DNA of 64,000 nt from Collybiopsis luxurians FD-317 M1 (GCA_000827265.1 KN834780.1:52104-116103); one strand, 5' to 3'; positions 34,115-46,084 are shown, counted from the first letter of the stretch. The notes: generated by a model not told the origin, from the letters alone. Numbers and translations are program-made.

Positions 34115-36296
34115 ATGACTTTTATCGGCGCCATCGCCCTCCTCCTTCCCTTCCTCTTCGTTCTCTATGTGCGCAGAACAAAAACATCCCATGAGTACCC
34201 ACTTCCTCCGGGTCCCAGAAAGCTTCCCGTAGTCGAGAACCTCTTCGACATCCCAACCAAAGGTCTCGTTTGGCTTGAATATGCTGAGATGTGTCGAAAA
34301 TACAGCCAGTTTTGGAGTTTCTTTCCCTAGGCATTCTTACGCGTTCTAAGTTTGAGTTATTAGATTCGGACATCGTACATTTGAGCGCTCTGGGAAATTC
34401 AATCATTGTACTCAATTCGGCCAGAGTGGTTAGCGATCTTGTGGAAAAACGGTCCTCAATCTATTCGAGCAGACCACACTCGGTGATGCTCGGAGAACTG
34501 ATGGGGTAGGGGGTTTGATTTTCCCTTCAAAGCTGAAATTTACCATCACGTTTAGCTGGGGAGAGTACCTCGTCTTCAGGCCATACAACGATGGATGGAA
34601 GGCTCAACGAAAGATTGTCAATCAAGCTTTTCCTCCGGGAGATATAGGACGTTTTCAGCCGAAGTTGCTATCTGCGACGCATGATCTTATTCGACTTTTA
34701 GCCCAAACTGATGATCTCACAAAAGATCTACTATCGTTAGCTATACGTCCCACAACTAATCTATATACCTATGCTAATTCCTCTAAAACAGATGGGCCTC
34801 TGTATTTATCTTGGATGTTGTCTATGGAATCGACGCGAAGGAAACCAACACATATCTAACTACCGCTGTAAAAGCAATCGAATCGGTAGCTCTTGCCGCT
34901 ATGCCAGGAGCATTTTATGTCGACCAAATTCCCATCTGTGCGTAAATCACATCTTTTCACCCTCCATTAACCAAATGACCCAGCATCCCATATACACTGA
35001 AGTGAAATATGTACCCGAATGGTTGCCTGGAGCCTCGTTCAAATGTAAAGCGAGAGAGTGGAATGATCTACGTATCAAAATGACGAATGTGACGTTTGAT
35101 GTCACTAAAGAAAAAATGGTAGGCCCTCGCTCATTCACCTGGGAGTGCTGCATTTATGAACAATTTTTGTCTAGGCATTAGGAACCGCAACTCCGTCACT
35201 TACATCAGTTGCTCTGGAACAGATGGATCCCTCCCAGAACACGGCAGAGCAAGAAGAGCTTATCAAAATGACCTCTGCAGCAGCTTACGGAGGTGAGCCT
35301 ATTTTCATCTGGGGATTAACTGCATACTTCACTTCTATTCCTGCCATTGTCCCTTCCTCGCTTTTCCGTAATACTCATTGAAGCCTCTTATAGGCGGTAC
35401 CGATACATCAGGTTAGCAAAAAAACTGGCAGCTCATCCGAGTCTATATGTCCATTGACCATATTCATCAGTTGTTACACTACAATCCTTCGTTGCTCTCA
35501 TGTTAATACACCCTGAAATTCAACGCAAAGCTCATAGCCAGTTAGACAAAGCTCTTGGACCAGGAGATTTACCGAGTTTCAGCGATGAACCGTCTTTGCC
35601 ATATATAACAGCAATTGTGCGGGAAACGCTCAGGCTTCAACCTGCAGCTCCTCTTGGTACGGGGGGATTTAATGTTGGCTTCAGAAGCTGTATTCATGAG
35701 ATAATTTGGAACCTTTGATACACAGGAGTTCCGCATCTAGTCACTCAAGATGACATCTATGAAGGACATTTTATTCCTAAAGGAAGTATTGTCATATCTA
35801 ATGCTTGGTGAGTTCACCTGGCTACCATCATGCATTGTTCGAGTACAACGATCGAGTGGCCTTCGTTCCTAGGTCAATTTGCCATGATGAAAAAGTCTAT
35901 CCCAACCCAAACCAATTCGACCCTTCACGCTTCCTTGACGCCGAAGGAAAGCTGGATCCAAACATCAAAGATCATTCCACCGCTACATTTGGTTTCGGAA
36001 GGCGTGTTTGTGTAGGTGGTATTCATTCTTAGGCGCGTCCATAAGACTAAATATTCTATTCATCTCCGTAGCCTGGCAAGCATATCGCACTTGCATCATT
36101 GTTCATTGTAATTGCGTCCATTCTCACTTGCTACACAATCGAACCAGAGCTAGACGAACACGGGGAGCCTGTAATGCCGGAAGTGAAGTGGAATCCTGAG
36201 CCGACAATGCTCAATAACCCACTCCCCTTCAAATGTCGGTTCGTTCCACGCTCTAAACAGGTTGAGCCATTTCTCCGAGTAAAATTTGACTTCTGA
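34115..36296 (+). CDS. Cytochrome P450, copy E, intact
   Basis: Exons are 34115-34304 (or to 34316), 34364-34505, 34556-34735, 34792-34937, 35003-35118, 35175-35292, 35394-35411, 35471-35656, 35726-35807, 35873-36011 and 36072-36296, giving 513 or 517 residues without a stop. N-terminal helix IALLLPFLFVLYV, PLPPGP, GGTDTS, ETLR, DPSRF and [10 protein letters not shown] are all present. At intron 1 two donors keep the frame: GC (GCCAGT) at 34305, matching the sister copies, or GT (GTTTCT) 12 nt later, adding SQFW. Intron 5 uses GTAGGC. The tail after the last conserved block differs (QVEPFLRVKFDF). Confidence 0.9.
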
Positions 36297-36639
36297 GAAG
36301 AAGGTAGAAAATATCAAGTCAAATAGACTAAGTACTGCGTATAGTATAGGACTTGACCTCCTCCCTTTCATGAATTGGCTCGAGCAACATCCACGTCATT
36401 GACAATGAGACTGCTGCCCTTGGGATATACAGGTAAGTCTTTGAAAGAGAACTCTTGCAGCTATTCTTGGAAAATTATCAATCCATCTTTCGAGTCATGG
36501 GCATTGGAGCTGAGGAGTTGTTGTCAAAAATTGCTCGCAGCTGAATCTCCCGCATTGCATGGACAGGGTGCACGGGAGATGAATCAATAGAAAAATCCAG
36601 CTCGGATAAATGATGATTTTTCAGTGCTACGGATATTTG

Positions 36640-36835
36640 ATAGTTGCCCATTGTGATCATTACGTCCATCCCTTGCCATACCATCAAACCAGGGCTGGAC
36701 GAAACCCTTAACGCCGAAAGTAAAGTGGATCCCACAGTCGATAATGCTCAATGGTCCGCTTCCTTCCAAATGTCGATTTGTCTCGCGCTCCAAGGAACTA
36801 AAAAAATCTCTCGGAGCAAAATTCGAGCCTTGAAA
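36640..36835 (+). pseudogene. Relic last exon of another P450 copy
   Basis: The stretch aligns along its length with the last exon of the array genes: IVIITSIPCHTIKPGLDE against [18 protein letters not shown], then a frameshifted match to NAQWSASFQMSI and the codons for PRSKE. No upstream exons are found between 36297 and 36640. It is the remains of a further tandem copy lost by deletion. Confidence 0.75.
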
Positions 36836-36959
36836 GACACGAGCACATATAAGACAAGTCAAAACGTCAAACTACCTGAAATTAAAAGCTTGCTGCAGAA
36901 CAGTATTCTCCGACCAAACCGAAGGACTCCCTAAATTAAAATATTTGAACCAGCTCTTG

Positions 36960-37045
36960 ACGAATTATTGGGTCAAGGATAAGCCGAGTCCGGGTTGTTT
37001 CGGTCTCAACACACTCAGTGCGTAGCAATGTGACTCATTGTGTTA
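36960..37045 (+). repeat. Dispersed repeat, inverted partner at 58545-58620
   Basis: GGATAAGCC-GAGTCCGGGTTG followed by TTCGGTCTCAAC and a weaker stretch to ACTCAT matches the reverse complement of 58545-58620 with few changes. It is the host sequence into which the LTR element inserted. It may be the end of an older, unidentified transposon. Confidence 0.6.
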
Positions 37046-37061
37046 AAGATATGTGTGCATT

Positions 37062-37066
37062 ACCTG
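37062..37066 (+). repeat. Left 5-bp target duplication of the LTR element
   Basis: ACCTG directly before the 5' LTR equals ACCTG directly after the 3' LTR (43296-43300). Confidence 0.85.
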
Positions 37067-37450
37067 CGTTAGATCTGACACGTAGATGCGTCAGGACATG
37101 TGACTGTTATGTAGGTGTCCTGAAGCTTTTATCCAACGCATATACCTCCGCATATATCTCCATCTTATTTGTCTCGTTTCTCCTGTTTCATGATCTTTCT
37201 TCCTATCTTATTTCTAATTGTTTCATGTATTTGCTTTATTTCCTTACTTATTTATACAGCTCCTGTTGTCAATACACCCTCAGAACTTCTACTACATTCT
37301 GAGGGTGCGTCTCTACTTTTATCACTTGTCTAGTATACATACTGATTTACCTACAGCTATTGTGTACTTACGTAGAACTATAGGTAACATGAGAACTTCT
37401 ACTACATTCTGAGGCTATTGTGTACTTATGTAGAACTATAGATTTTAACA
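37067..37450 (+). repeat. 5' LTR (384 bp)
   Basis: It begins with CGTTAGATCTGA where the 3' LTR has TGTTAGATCTGA, and ends in TTTTAACA. It is about 58 bp longer than the 3' LTR because of an internal duplication (GAACTTCTACTACATTCTGAG and following) at about 37388-37440. Confidence 0.9.
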
Positions 37451-37503
37451 GATTCGCAGTCAGACAATCACATTCATTCTAGACTGACACAGTATCCCCG
37501 AAC

Positions 37504-38253
37504 ATGTCCTCAAATGCCAGTGCCCTTCCAAACCTCCTTGTCTTTCCTGAAGACCGACAGTTGGTTGGTCTGAGCAACTGGGCCATCTTTCGAGACCATT
37601 TGCAGAGTGTTGCTCAGTCTACAGGTCTCAGTGGGTACCTCGACGGGACAATTATTGCTCCGGCATCTCCTGCCGCTGGCGCCGTTTCTGCTCCTGCTGT
37701 TGCTCCCAGTGCTGCTGCTCCTATGTTGACTGCAACCCCTATCAACTCTTGTACTCCCTCTGCCAAAGAATGGGAGCTTTGTGATGGTTGACTGGCTGGG
37801 ATCATCTATCAAAACATTAAAGATCCTCAGTCTATCAGAGTTCCTCAAGATATGACTGCACATCAAATGTGGACCAGACTCACCAGTGAATACAACATGA
37901 CTTCCGCTGTTGCCCAATCTCTTGCTAAGGAGCATATTCAGCAGTATAAATATGTTCCTGGCACCCCCTTCGAAGAGTATTTTAAGCAGCTTGAAGCTCT
38001 CTGCAAAGCAGCCAGCAATGTAGGGTGCACAGTGGGGGACAAAGATCTTCATTCTTGCTTCCTTACCTCACTTTCCCTGGACCACTTGTGGATCCTGCAG
38101 ACCAATGGAGCTTGTTCCTACTGTGACCTCAAGTGTGCTTTGTTGGAATATGACATGATGGTAGAGTTGGCTAACTCCTCTGCTGCAACTTCAGCCACTG
38201 CTCCCAATGCCTTGATTGTTGCTGGTAAATCCAATGCCAGTAACAAGAATTAG
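37504..38253 (+). pseudogene. Copia gag (UBN2-like), with in-frame TGA
   Basis: The frame reads LVFPEDRQLVGLSNWAIFRD, typical of copia gag N-termini, and then an Ala/Pro-rich insert. A TGA stands at 37789-37791 where the context (CDG-stop-LAGIIYQNI) calls for Trp. The frame continues through MTAHQMWTRLTSEYNM and YVPGTPFEEYFKQLEAL to 38253. The zinc knuckle (CDNCKHTGHIKAKC) lies 1.45 kb further on, after an interrupting segment. Confidence 0.8.
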
Positions 38254-39700
38254 GTTTTTACTAAGAGGTCTCTTGATAGAGACAGCTAGTCATACCAGTG
38301 ATTTGTGTTGTTGTGTGAGAGTGCATTGCCAAAGGTTCCACAAGGAATATATTTATATCAATGTCTAGCTCAACTAGTAATCATCTAACAAATATAACTC
38401 TACTGGATGGACTGCCTGGTCCCTTGGTAGAGGAACAATAGGGTGTGCTGAAAGAGTTGTACCACAAGGTCAGTGCACTAACTGACAAATGACGAGTGGG
38501 TGTACTGGGTTGCGACAAGGTCAGCACACAGGCCAACAAATGATGAGTCAACTTTGACACCACAAGGCTGGTGTACTAACCAGCAAATGACAAGTGGGGT
38601 GTACAAAAGATTGCAACAAGGTCAGCTCTCTGGCCAACAAACAATGAGTGGTACCATGAGAGGAGAGTCTAGCTCAACCAACAAGTAGTCTGCAGTACTG
38701 TCCAACAAATGGACGAAATTACTGGGCAAGAGAAGAGTGAGTTTAAAGCTTCCAACTGAGGGGTGCAATAAGCTGCCTTGCACAGTAACTACTTCTACTA
38801 CTTATACAAAATCTGACATCTGAGAAACCATACAACCAAGTCATCCTTTTCTTTGTACAATTGGCACATATATCCCTAAACCTGGAGATCAAAAATAAAA
38901 CTCAACCAAAGTCCCACAAAAACATTGTCCTTTTCTCCTGTTCCAGTAATTTATCCCAAGCTGACCAACCAACTTTGAGTTTCATCCTGATCACTCCTGA
39001 CTCTGGAACTCCTCCTGAACTGTTCATGAGATGGTTTAGCTGCAGGTGCAAATGGTACCAGTGGGCAAAGGGTACTGCTCCATGATCTAGAATGTTCAAC
39101 TGACTTGTCTCCTGCTTCTGTGTTCCTTATTCATATGATCTAGTCAACCATCCTTCGTCTGCTAAAATATACTCATTCTAACTGAGAACCACTTCCAAAT
39201 TCCATTAAAGGAAGAGGCAAAGCTGTTGATACTCCAATTATACAGACTAGGCACCATTTTGAGACCAATGAATCCCAACAGGTGCAAGTGTTCAGCTATC
39301 ACCTGTCTCACCCTGTGACCCTGGATCCTAACCACCTATGTATGGATACCCATCTATGATGCCTTGAGCCACTAAAGTAAGTTCATCTAAGTAGAACCAC
39401 AATTGTTGAACATCCCTGGATACATTGGAGTCATACAGGCTCAATCAGAATACTTGCAAGCAAATGGGATGGGTCTGCTAGCATTGACAGGCTAGGGGCA
39501 AGGTTCTGGCAGCTGTCCTCCAAGTTGGACCAGTACTTGACCACCTCAATGATAAGTGGTACCACATCAGGCAGACTGTATGCAGCAAATATACCAAGTA
39601 CTCCATAGGTGCTCTGAGTTAGCTATTAACTCAGACTTGTCATAGCTCTCTATGTGTTCATTTCCAACCATAGAATTGCCAGTTCTGTATGATTGTAAGG
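38254..39700. other. Interrupting segment inside the LTR element
   Basis: About 1.45 kb separates the gag body from its zinc knuckle, which are normally adjacent. No coding potential is seen. At 38465-38650 there are about four imperfect tandem units of roughly 50 bp built on CAACAAGGTCAG...GCCAACAAATGATGAGTG. I found no terminal repeats, so it could be a nested insertion or diverged element sequence. Confidence 0.55.
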
Positions 39701-39713
39701 CTAGACATGAAAA

Positions 39714-42700
39714 TTGCACAATACCAGCATCGTCTGTGATAACTGCAAGCATACTGGGCACATTAAGGCTAAATGCTGGGCTCATGGTGGAGGAAGTGAA
39801 GGGAAAGCTCCCCACTGGTATAATGCACCCAAAGGGATGGAACTGACTACAACCACCTCTGCAGCAACTGTCCAAAGCATATCCACACCTGCTATTGCTG
39901 CCGCCACCATTTATGACTTTCGCAACTATGACTTTGGAGGTACAGATCACTCCCTGTATCACTCAATCATCCCTGACTTCAATCTTGACAGATTGGGATG
40001 GGAAGCTCTTGCCCTTTTGACTGGCATAGAGAGTGATACAGGTAGTGTACAAGCTTCTTCTGTATCATCTAGAAATATAGTCAATACAACAGTGTCAACT
40101 TTTATTGACAGTGCTGCCTCTCACTGGTGCATTCAAAACTGTCATCAGTTTGTGAGTTATACTGCATTGAAATTGGTTGGGCAAATGGCTATGGAAGGGA
40201 AAAATGGTTCATTTGTGATTGAGGGATATGGTACTGCCGAAATCACTGTCAAAACAAATGAGGGGTCAGTACATCATATATGTTTCCCAGCTTCACATAC
40301 CCCATCCTTTGGTATGAATTTGTTATTGTTACCAGCTATGGACCAAAAAGGGTTATGCAGTGAATGGGGGAGTGGTAGAATAGATGTGAAGGATCCTGCT
40401 TCTGGTAAGATCATCTTGGATGGTTGTTTAGTAGGGCACTGTGGAAGTCACAGAATATATCAGGTCTCTGTGGCAGACAACTTGGATTCTCCAGGTTCAT
40501 CCTCTTCAACACCCAGCTTGACATTTGTCCTCACATTGGCTGGCTGATCCTGCTCAAAACTGTGCTTGTTAGCTATGTGGCATGCTCGCTTTGGACATGT
40601 GGATGTGAATATGATACAAATCATGGCTAAATGCAATTTAGTTGAAGGGCTTGAAGTATCTGATTTCTCACTTTGCAGAAAATGCAAAGTTTGCTTATAT
40701 GCAAAAGTGAGACAGCAACCCTTTAATGATATAGTGGTTCTTTCATCAGAGCCATTAGACTGCATTAGTCTCAATTTATGGGGACAGTCATGTACCAAAA
40801 GCCTCAGAGGAGCACACTACATGCTCCTAGCCTGTGACAACTGCACAGGCATTCCTTTCCCATCCTTCAGCTCAAACAAGGAAGCCTTGACAGGCTATTC
40901 TTTGGCTTGTTCAAGAGTTCACAGCTATGGTAGAGTGACAAAGAGTTCAAAAAGTGCGAGTGTATTGAATAGACATGGGAAGGGAATTTGACAATTGTCA
41001 TTTTGATGGTTGGTGTGCCAAGTGAGGTATTCTTGTCAAGAAGGTCCCAAAATTGTCCTCCACTGTGAACAGACAGGTGGAGCATGCAAATCAGACAATA
41101 ATTGAGGGTGCTCATGCCATGGTGGAAGATTCAGACTTGGACCATCAGTTCTGGGTGGAAGCTGCAGCCACATACAGCTATATTCAAGGTATGATTCCAA
41201 CTAGTCATAATCCTGGGGTAATTCCATGGGAAAAGTGGTTTGAGGCAAGGAAGGGAAAGGTTAATGTGTCACATCTCTGGCATTGGGGCTGCAAAGTTTG
41301 GGTGACAGATCTGGATCATGTCAACAGCAAACTTGGTTGACAAGCCTGGGAAGGAAGGTTAGTTGGTTACATGGGCCAGCAAGGTTATAGGGTGTGGAAT
41401 GTGTCTAGGTGTGGTGTATATCCTGTCTGTGATGTTGAATTTGAGGAGGGTACACCAAGGTGTACTCTGGAGGTTACTGAGGTGTCTGTTGACAATGCCA
41501 CACATGATCTCAACATTGACCCAGATCACACAGCCCATGCTGAGGAAACCTCAATGACTCCAAATGGGGAATCTACAACTTTTCAGCTATCCTCTTCTGA
41601 TGTGCCCAACAAACCTGCCCAATTGGCACTTCCAATTATTCCTGCCCCTTGCTGGTCTGCTCAAAGTCAGACACCTTCATCTCAATATGCACTTTCAAAA
41701 AGCTTTGTACTCAACAATGGGACTTCTCTGCTGCATACCTGTTCCTAAAGAACCTCCCATCTACATGTATCAACCTACTGGCTTTGCTGTTGAGGGGGAG
41801 GAGGACAAGGTGTGTCTAATGCACAAACCTCTCTATGGAATGTTGCAGGCAGGACATATCTGGTACAAGGACCTTGAGGAGTGATTCCAGAAGCTTGGAT
41901 TCAAATCATTGCAAGTGGATCTATGCATACACTATTGTCATGACCAGCAGTCAAATGAATTTTCTATTGCCTTGGTCCATACCAACAATGTGTTCAGTGG
42001 TTCATCTACTGACAATGAAGCTGATGACATGGTAAAAGGCTTTAAGATTTGGGATCTCAAGGATGTCAAAGACAAGAATTTCCTGGTGGGACTCACCATT
42101 GATCATCTTTCTGACAGTTCCATTGCAATATCACAGGCACCTTTCTTCCATAATGCTTTCTGCTACTTCAGTATTATTGACCAACTTTGTCCTATCTATA
42201 CTCCTCTGCCTCCAAATTTCTCTCTATCCTATGACAGAATCCAAACTGAGGATGATAAGAAATTCATAGAGGGAAAGCCATATCAAGGTATCCTTGGGTG
42301 CTGTTGGTGGGGTGCCAGCAGTACAAGACCAGACATCATCTTCATGTGCTCCATTCTTTCCACTGTTCAAAATGCTCCTACTTGATGCCACTGGGATCTG
42401 CTCATCAAATTATGCCAGTACATATTCTGTACTATTCACTATGGGATTGTTTATAGGCCAGGAACCTCAAAGTGTATCAAACCGGTTGGGTATGTTGATG
42501 CAGATTGGGCTGGTGACAAGTCAACCCAAAAATCAATGTTGGGGTATATTTTCCTCATGAACTGTTCACCAGTTTCATGGTCTTCAAAATGTCAGGAGGC
42601 AGTAGTGCTCTCCTCTACTGAGTTGGAATACATCTCTATGTCAAGGGGCATGCAACAGGCATTGTGGATGCAAAGTTGGCTCAATGAGATAGAGCTTGGG

Positions 42701-42817
42701 CTGGGCAATGATCCATTCAATTTATTCTGCGACAATCTTGGTGCAGTCAGCTTATCCAAGACTATGAAGGCTCATAATCTTTCCAAACATATTGACATTT
42801 ATTGCCATTTTATCTGA
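39714..42817 (+). pseudogene. Copia pol remnants (protease, integrase, RT, RNase H)
   Basis: In order: zinc knuckle CDNCKHTGHIKAKC and protease FIDSAASHWC (39714-40547); GAG-pre-integrase LWHARFGHVDVNM with CRKCKVCLYAK (40566-40991); an integrase piece RQVEHANQTIIEGAH (41053-41340); reverse transcriptase YQPTGF and KPLYGMLQA (about 41749-41884); and RNase H YVDADWAGDKSTQKS, SSTELEYIS and LFCDNLGAV (about 42490-42817). The blocks are in different frames or split by stops. The YVDD box is not seen; the matching place reads VHTNNV. The three RNase H acidic residues are retained. Most of the integrase DDE core is absent. Confidence 0.85.
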
Positions 42818-42969
42818 GATGTTGTCACTTGTGGTCTCATTGCCATTCATCCTATTGAGAACTCTCAGAACCTAGCCAACATAATGACAAAGTCTCTCTC
42901 AAAGGATAAGCATTGATGAATTGTATCTGTGCTTGGCTTGAACTGGTTCTATCAGGACACCAGGGGGAG

Positions 42970-43295
42970 TGTTAGATCTGATGTGTAGATGTGTCGGGAC
43001 ATGTGACCATTATGTAGGTGTCCTGAAGCTTTTATCCAATGCATGTACCTCCGCATATATCTCTGTCTTATTTGTCTTGTTTCTCCTGTTTCATGGTCTT
43101 TCTTCCTATCTTATTTCTAATTGTTTCATGTATTTGCTTTATTTCCTTACTTATTCATACAACTCCTGTTGTCGATACACCCTCAGAACTTCTACTACAT
43201 TCTGAGGGTGCATCTCTACTTTTATCACTTGTCTAGTATACATACTAATTTACCTATAGCTATTGTGCACTTACATAGGACTATAGATTTTAACA
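42970..43295 (+). repeat. 3' LTR (326 bp)
   Basis: It begins TGTTAGATCTGATG and ends TTTTAACA, directly followed by ACCTG. Differences from the 5' LTR in the first 140 bases are transitions only, many of them CG/TG or CA/TG pairs. Confidence 0.92.
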
Positions 43296-43365
43296 ACCTG
43301 GTGCAAAGTCGATCATCACTAGAGATTCTTTTTACAGAGATGGGAATATATCCTATCAGGTACTT

Positions 43366-43782
43366 ATGAGAGTGGGCCACCACAATGAATTGCACAGCAA
43401 TTACAAGTCCGGGATCAATTATGAAGTTTGCATACTTGCAAGGGTAGTTGGCATGGCATTCTCTGACATTCAAGACCAGTATTGCAAAAAAAGAGACAAT
43501 GGTCATCCTCTCACCATTGACCTCAACTCAGTCCCAGGTAAAGTGAGGGCCCCCCTTGTCCCAATCTTCAATATAAACATCTTACTATGTGTTCATGGTG
43601 AGCCCTACAAGGTGATTGTAAGGCAGAAAGTAGTGCCAGTAGGCCAGCTGTCCAGTGTAAAAGTAGTCAAAGCTGCACAGCAATATCTGTGTGTGAAGAA
43701 AAAGAAAGAGGCTGCCTGGGCAATTGAGCCATGTCATGCCAAGCATTGCGACAATGACACTCAGGCTGTTTACTTACCTTAG
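43366..43782 (+). other. Open frame of unknown status
   Basis: A 138-codon frame reads HNELHSNYKSGINYEVCILA and later KVIVRQKVVPVGQLSSVKVV. It lies just outside the LTR element, in host sequence. No family is recognised and there is no paralogue in the window. It may be a gene fragment or chance; the length alone is weak support. Confidence 0.25.
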
Positions 43783-44029
43783 TGAACCATGTGGTGTAAC
43801 AGAAAGATCAGGATAAAATAATCCAATAAAGTCAATGCACATGTGCTTCGTTTCCTCTGATCACTAAGTGGGTCTATGATGTTCTCTCCTACTTTGATAG
43901 AATGCCAATCTTTGTCCCTGTTCAGTACTGACATTGAATACAGATCAATGTCAAATTTACCACATACTACATCATATTTAGTCTCAGTATATAGTTGCCC
44001 ATACCTAAGTAGTATGGTTTTCATGGGTG

Positions 44030-44215
44030 GCAGGGGATCATAGTACAGTAGCGGCATCGCGGGTCAGTTGTGAGCTCGTCCTGACCTGGGTCGCTCCCAG
44101 GCATGACTGCCCTGAGGACAATGATGCTCGTGCCATATCGCAATACTCCTCAGAAATCCAGCTTTCAGATCTTAGACTGTGCTGTGTATTACACTTCCTT
44201 TCCTTCCTTCCTCAG
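44030..44215 (+). repeat. SINE- or ncRNA-like dispersed repeat, copy 1
   Basis: The stretch GGCAGGGG...GTGAGCTCGTCC...CTGAGGACAATGATGCT...CTCAGAAATCC...AGACTGTG recurs in the opposite orientation at 63665-63840 with the landmarks in the same order and roughly two thirds identity. It has no coding potential. Conserved blocks separated by variable ones suit a structured RNA or a SINE family. Confidence 0.6.
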
Positions 44216-44219
44216 TTGT

Positions 44220-45259
44220 TTGTAATTACTTTATTTAAATAGTCCATATGTACACTGGAAGCAAGCCTCAATGGTTTTGGAACCCCCCATTCTGGCGCTG
44301 TTGATTATTCTCAACATATTGAATGAAAATAAGTTGGGGTACTATGTTCGCAAGCGGCAGGAGGCTGAACCTTATTTATAATTCTTATGGCTTTCATAAG
44401 GAAGGAGTAGAACTTCTACAGTTACCAAAAAGGGATTGAGCGCTTATCTTCAGTGGTACTAATTGGTTACTATTAGATCCCCTACTTCGTCATTGCAATC
44501 ATCAAGGAAAACATCATCTTAACTCTTGCTTAATTTGGAAGGACTGATGAGGTTTGGATCTCTTTTTGAAGGGATGAGATAATAAACTTGCAATTGAATG
44601 GTAGATGCAAGCCTGGGCTTACCACAAGCAAAAGTGATGTGCTCACATCATGACTGGTGCATGTTCAAGTAACTTGAACAGATATGTCCCTTTTGTAATG
44701 GCTACAGTCAGTCACTCAGTCACTATAGCCTGCTTACACTAGACTTCCATACCTCACTAGGAACATTATGATGAAACAAAAGTCCTAGCTGAGTGATTAG
44801 GGACCATTCATCTAAGATCCCACAGGTTTTCAATGTGAACACAATCCTGACTGTGCTCATGCTGAAAAATTTAAAAATGACAATCCCAGTGCAAGATATT
44901 TTTTGTCCAATAAGGACCGCCATATTAGGCGGCTAGCTATTGCGGCAATAGCCGGGGGAGGTAGGCGGTAACTTGGATATAAACCGCATCATAAACAGGC
45001 TGGTCTTTCAGCTTGAAGGGAACCGATTACGGGCTGATATCGAAGAAAAACCCGTTCGAACCGTGGGCACCAATGACAATATTAAATTTCAATTTCGATA
45101 TCCTTATCCTCAAGGGTGTAGACTGAACTTTACGGTGACAGATTTATATTTATATAGTATTCTGCCGTTTTCAAAGCAGGTATCTACTGATGAACTCAAG
45201 TTTCTGATATAAGGATTGGTGACCAAATCCATCCCCTTCCAAAGGCTTGCCTAACTTCC
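44220..45259. other. Upstream region of P450 copy F
   Basis: No gene is seen. From about 44760 to the ATG of copy F it matches the upstream region of copy G (47408-48037) with short insertions and deletions. Both contain a TATA-like GGATATAAA (near 44974 and 47639), a possible core promoter element. Confidence 0.55.
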
Positions 45260-45917
45260 ATGACTCTTTTCGACTCCCTCGTCCTTCTATTTCTTCTCTT
45301 TTTTGCAATCTACGTGCGCAGGCAAAAATCTTCCCATGCTTATCCTCTACCTCCAGGTCCCAGGAAGCTTCCTATAGTTGAGAACCTCTTTGACATCCCA
45401 CGGAAAGGAAATGTATGGTTGGAATACGCCGAGATGAGTCAGAAATTTGGTGCGATTTGGAGTTCATGTCAATAATTACCCTCGTTCTCAGCCTGATATT
45501 TACAGGTTCGGACATTATCCATATCAGTGCTCTTGGAAACTCGATCGTGACGCTAAATTCTGCAAAGTTAGTTAACGACCTTTTGGACAAACGCTCCTCT
45601 ATCTACTCCAGTCGACCACACTCTGTGGTGGGAGAATTGATGGGGTGAGGTTCTGACAACTACCTGCCCTGGCCCGATAACTGTGATGTCAGCTTATGAC
45701 TGTGCTAGATGGGAAGATTATCTAAGTTTCAAGCCTTACAACAATGGCTGAAAGGTGCAACGGAAAATCTTTACCCAGGCCTTTCCTCCGAGCGACATAG
45801 AGCGCTTTCAACCTAAATTGCTTTCTGCGACGAATGACCTTCTTAGGGTCCTGGTTCATACCAATGATATTGGAAAAGATTTGCATCTGTTAGTAGACAG
45901 CTACACTTCTAGTCTAC
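45260..45917 (+). pseudogene. Cytochrome P450, copy F, 5' fragment
   Basis: Only the first three exons remain: 45260-45449, 45506-45644 and 45709-45888. They are very close to copy G, including intron sequence. Exon 3 carries TGA at 45749-45751 where G has TGG (same Trp as the TAG in copy C). Similarity to G stops at about 45917, inside intron 3, and foreign sequence follows. The fragment has the membrane anchor and PLPPGP but no I-helix, ExxR or haem loop. Intron 1 starts with GT (GTGCGA) here, unlike the GC of copies B-D. Confidence 0.9.
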
Positions 45918-46084
45918 TTCCTCCCGGGGAAATGTGCATTCACATACCCGCTAATGGCAGGTGATGTGGGGCTTGGGATTGTTTATCTTTGTCTGATGCT
46001 ACTGTACTTCTTACAGTTTCATGTTGATTCTATGCACGTCATCTTGGCATCTATTACTATGTTCCATTGTTTTACCTCTGCCCA

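Larger units (their letters stand above)
37067..43295 (+). mobile_element. Degenerate Ty1/copia-type LTR retrotransposon
   Basis: It has two LTRs in direct orientation, a 5-bp duplication ACCTG, a purine tract (AGGGGGAG) directly before the 3' LTR, and pol order protease, integrase, reverse transcriptase, RNase H, which is the Ty1/copia order. Coding blocks are broken by stops and by deletions: most of the integrase core and the first part of the reverse transcriptase are missing. It cannot be autonomous. Confidence 0.93.

Noticed and set aside
43366..43782. Confident protein-coding gene downstream of the LTR element
   Set aside because: No family, no paralogue and no splice evidence; listed only as a low-confidence open frame.
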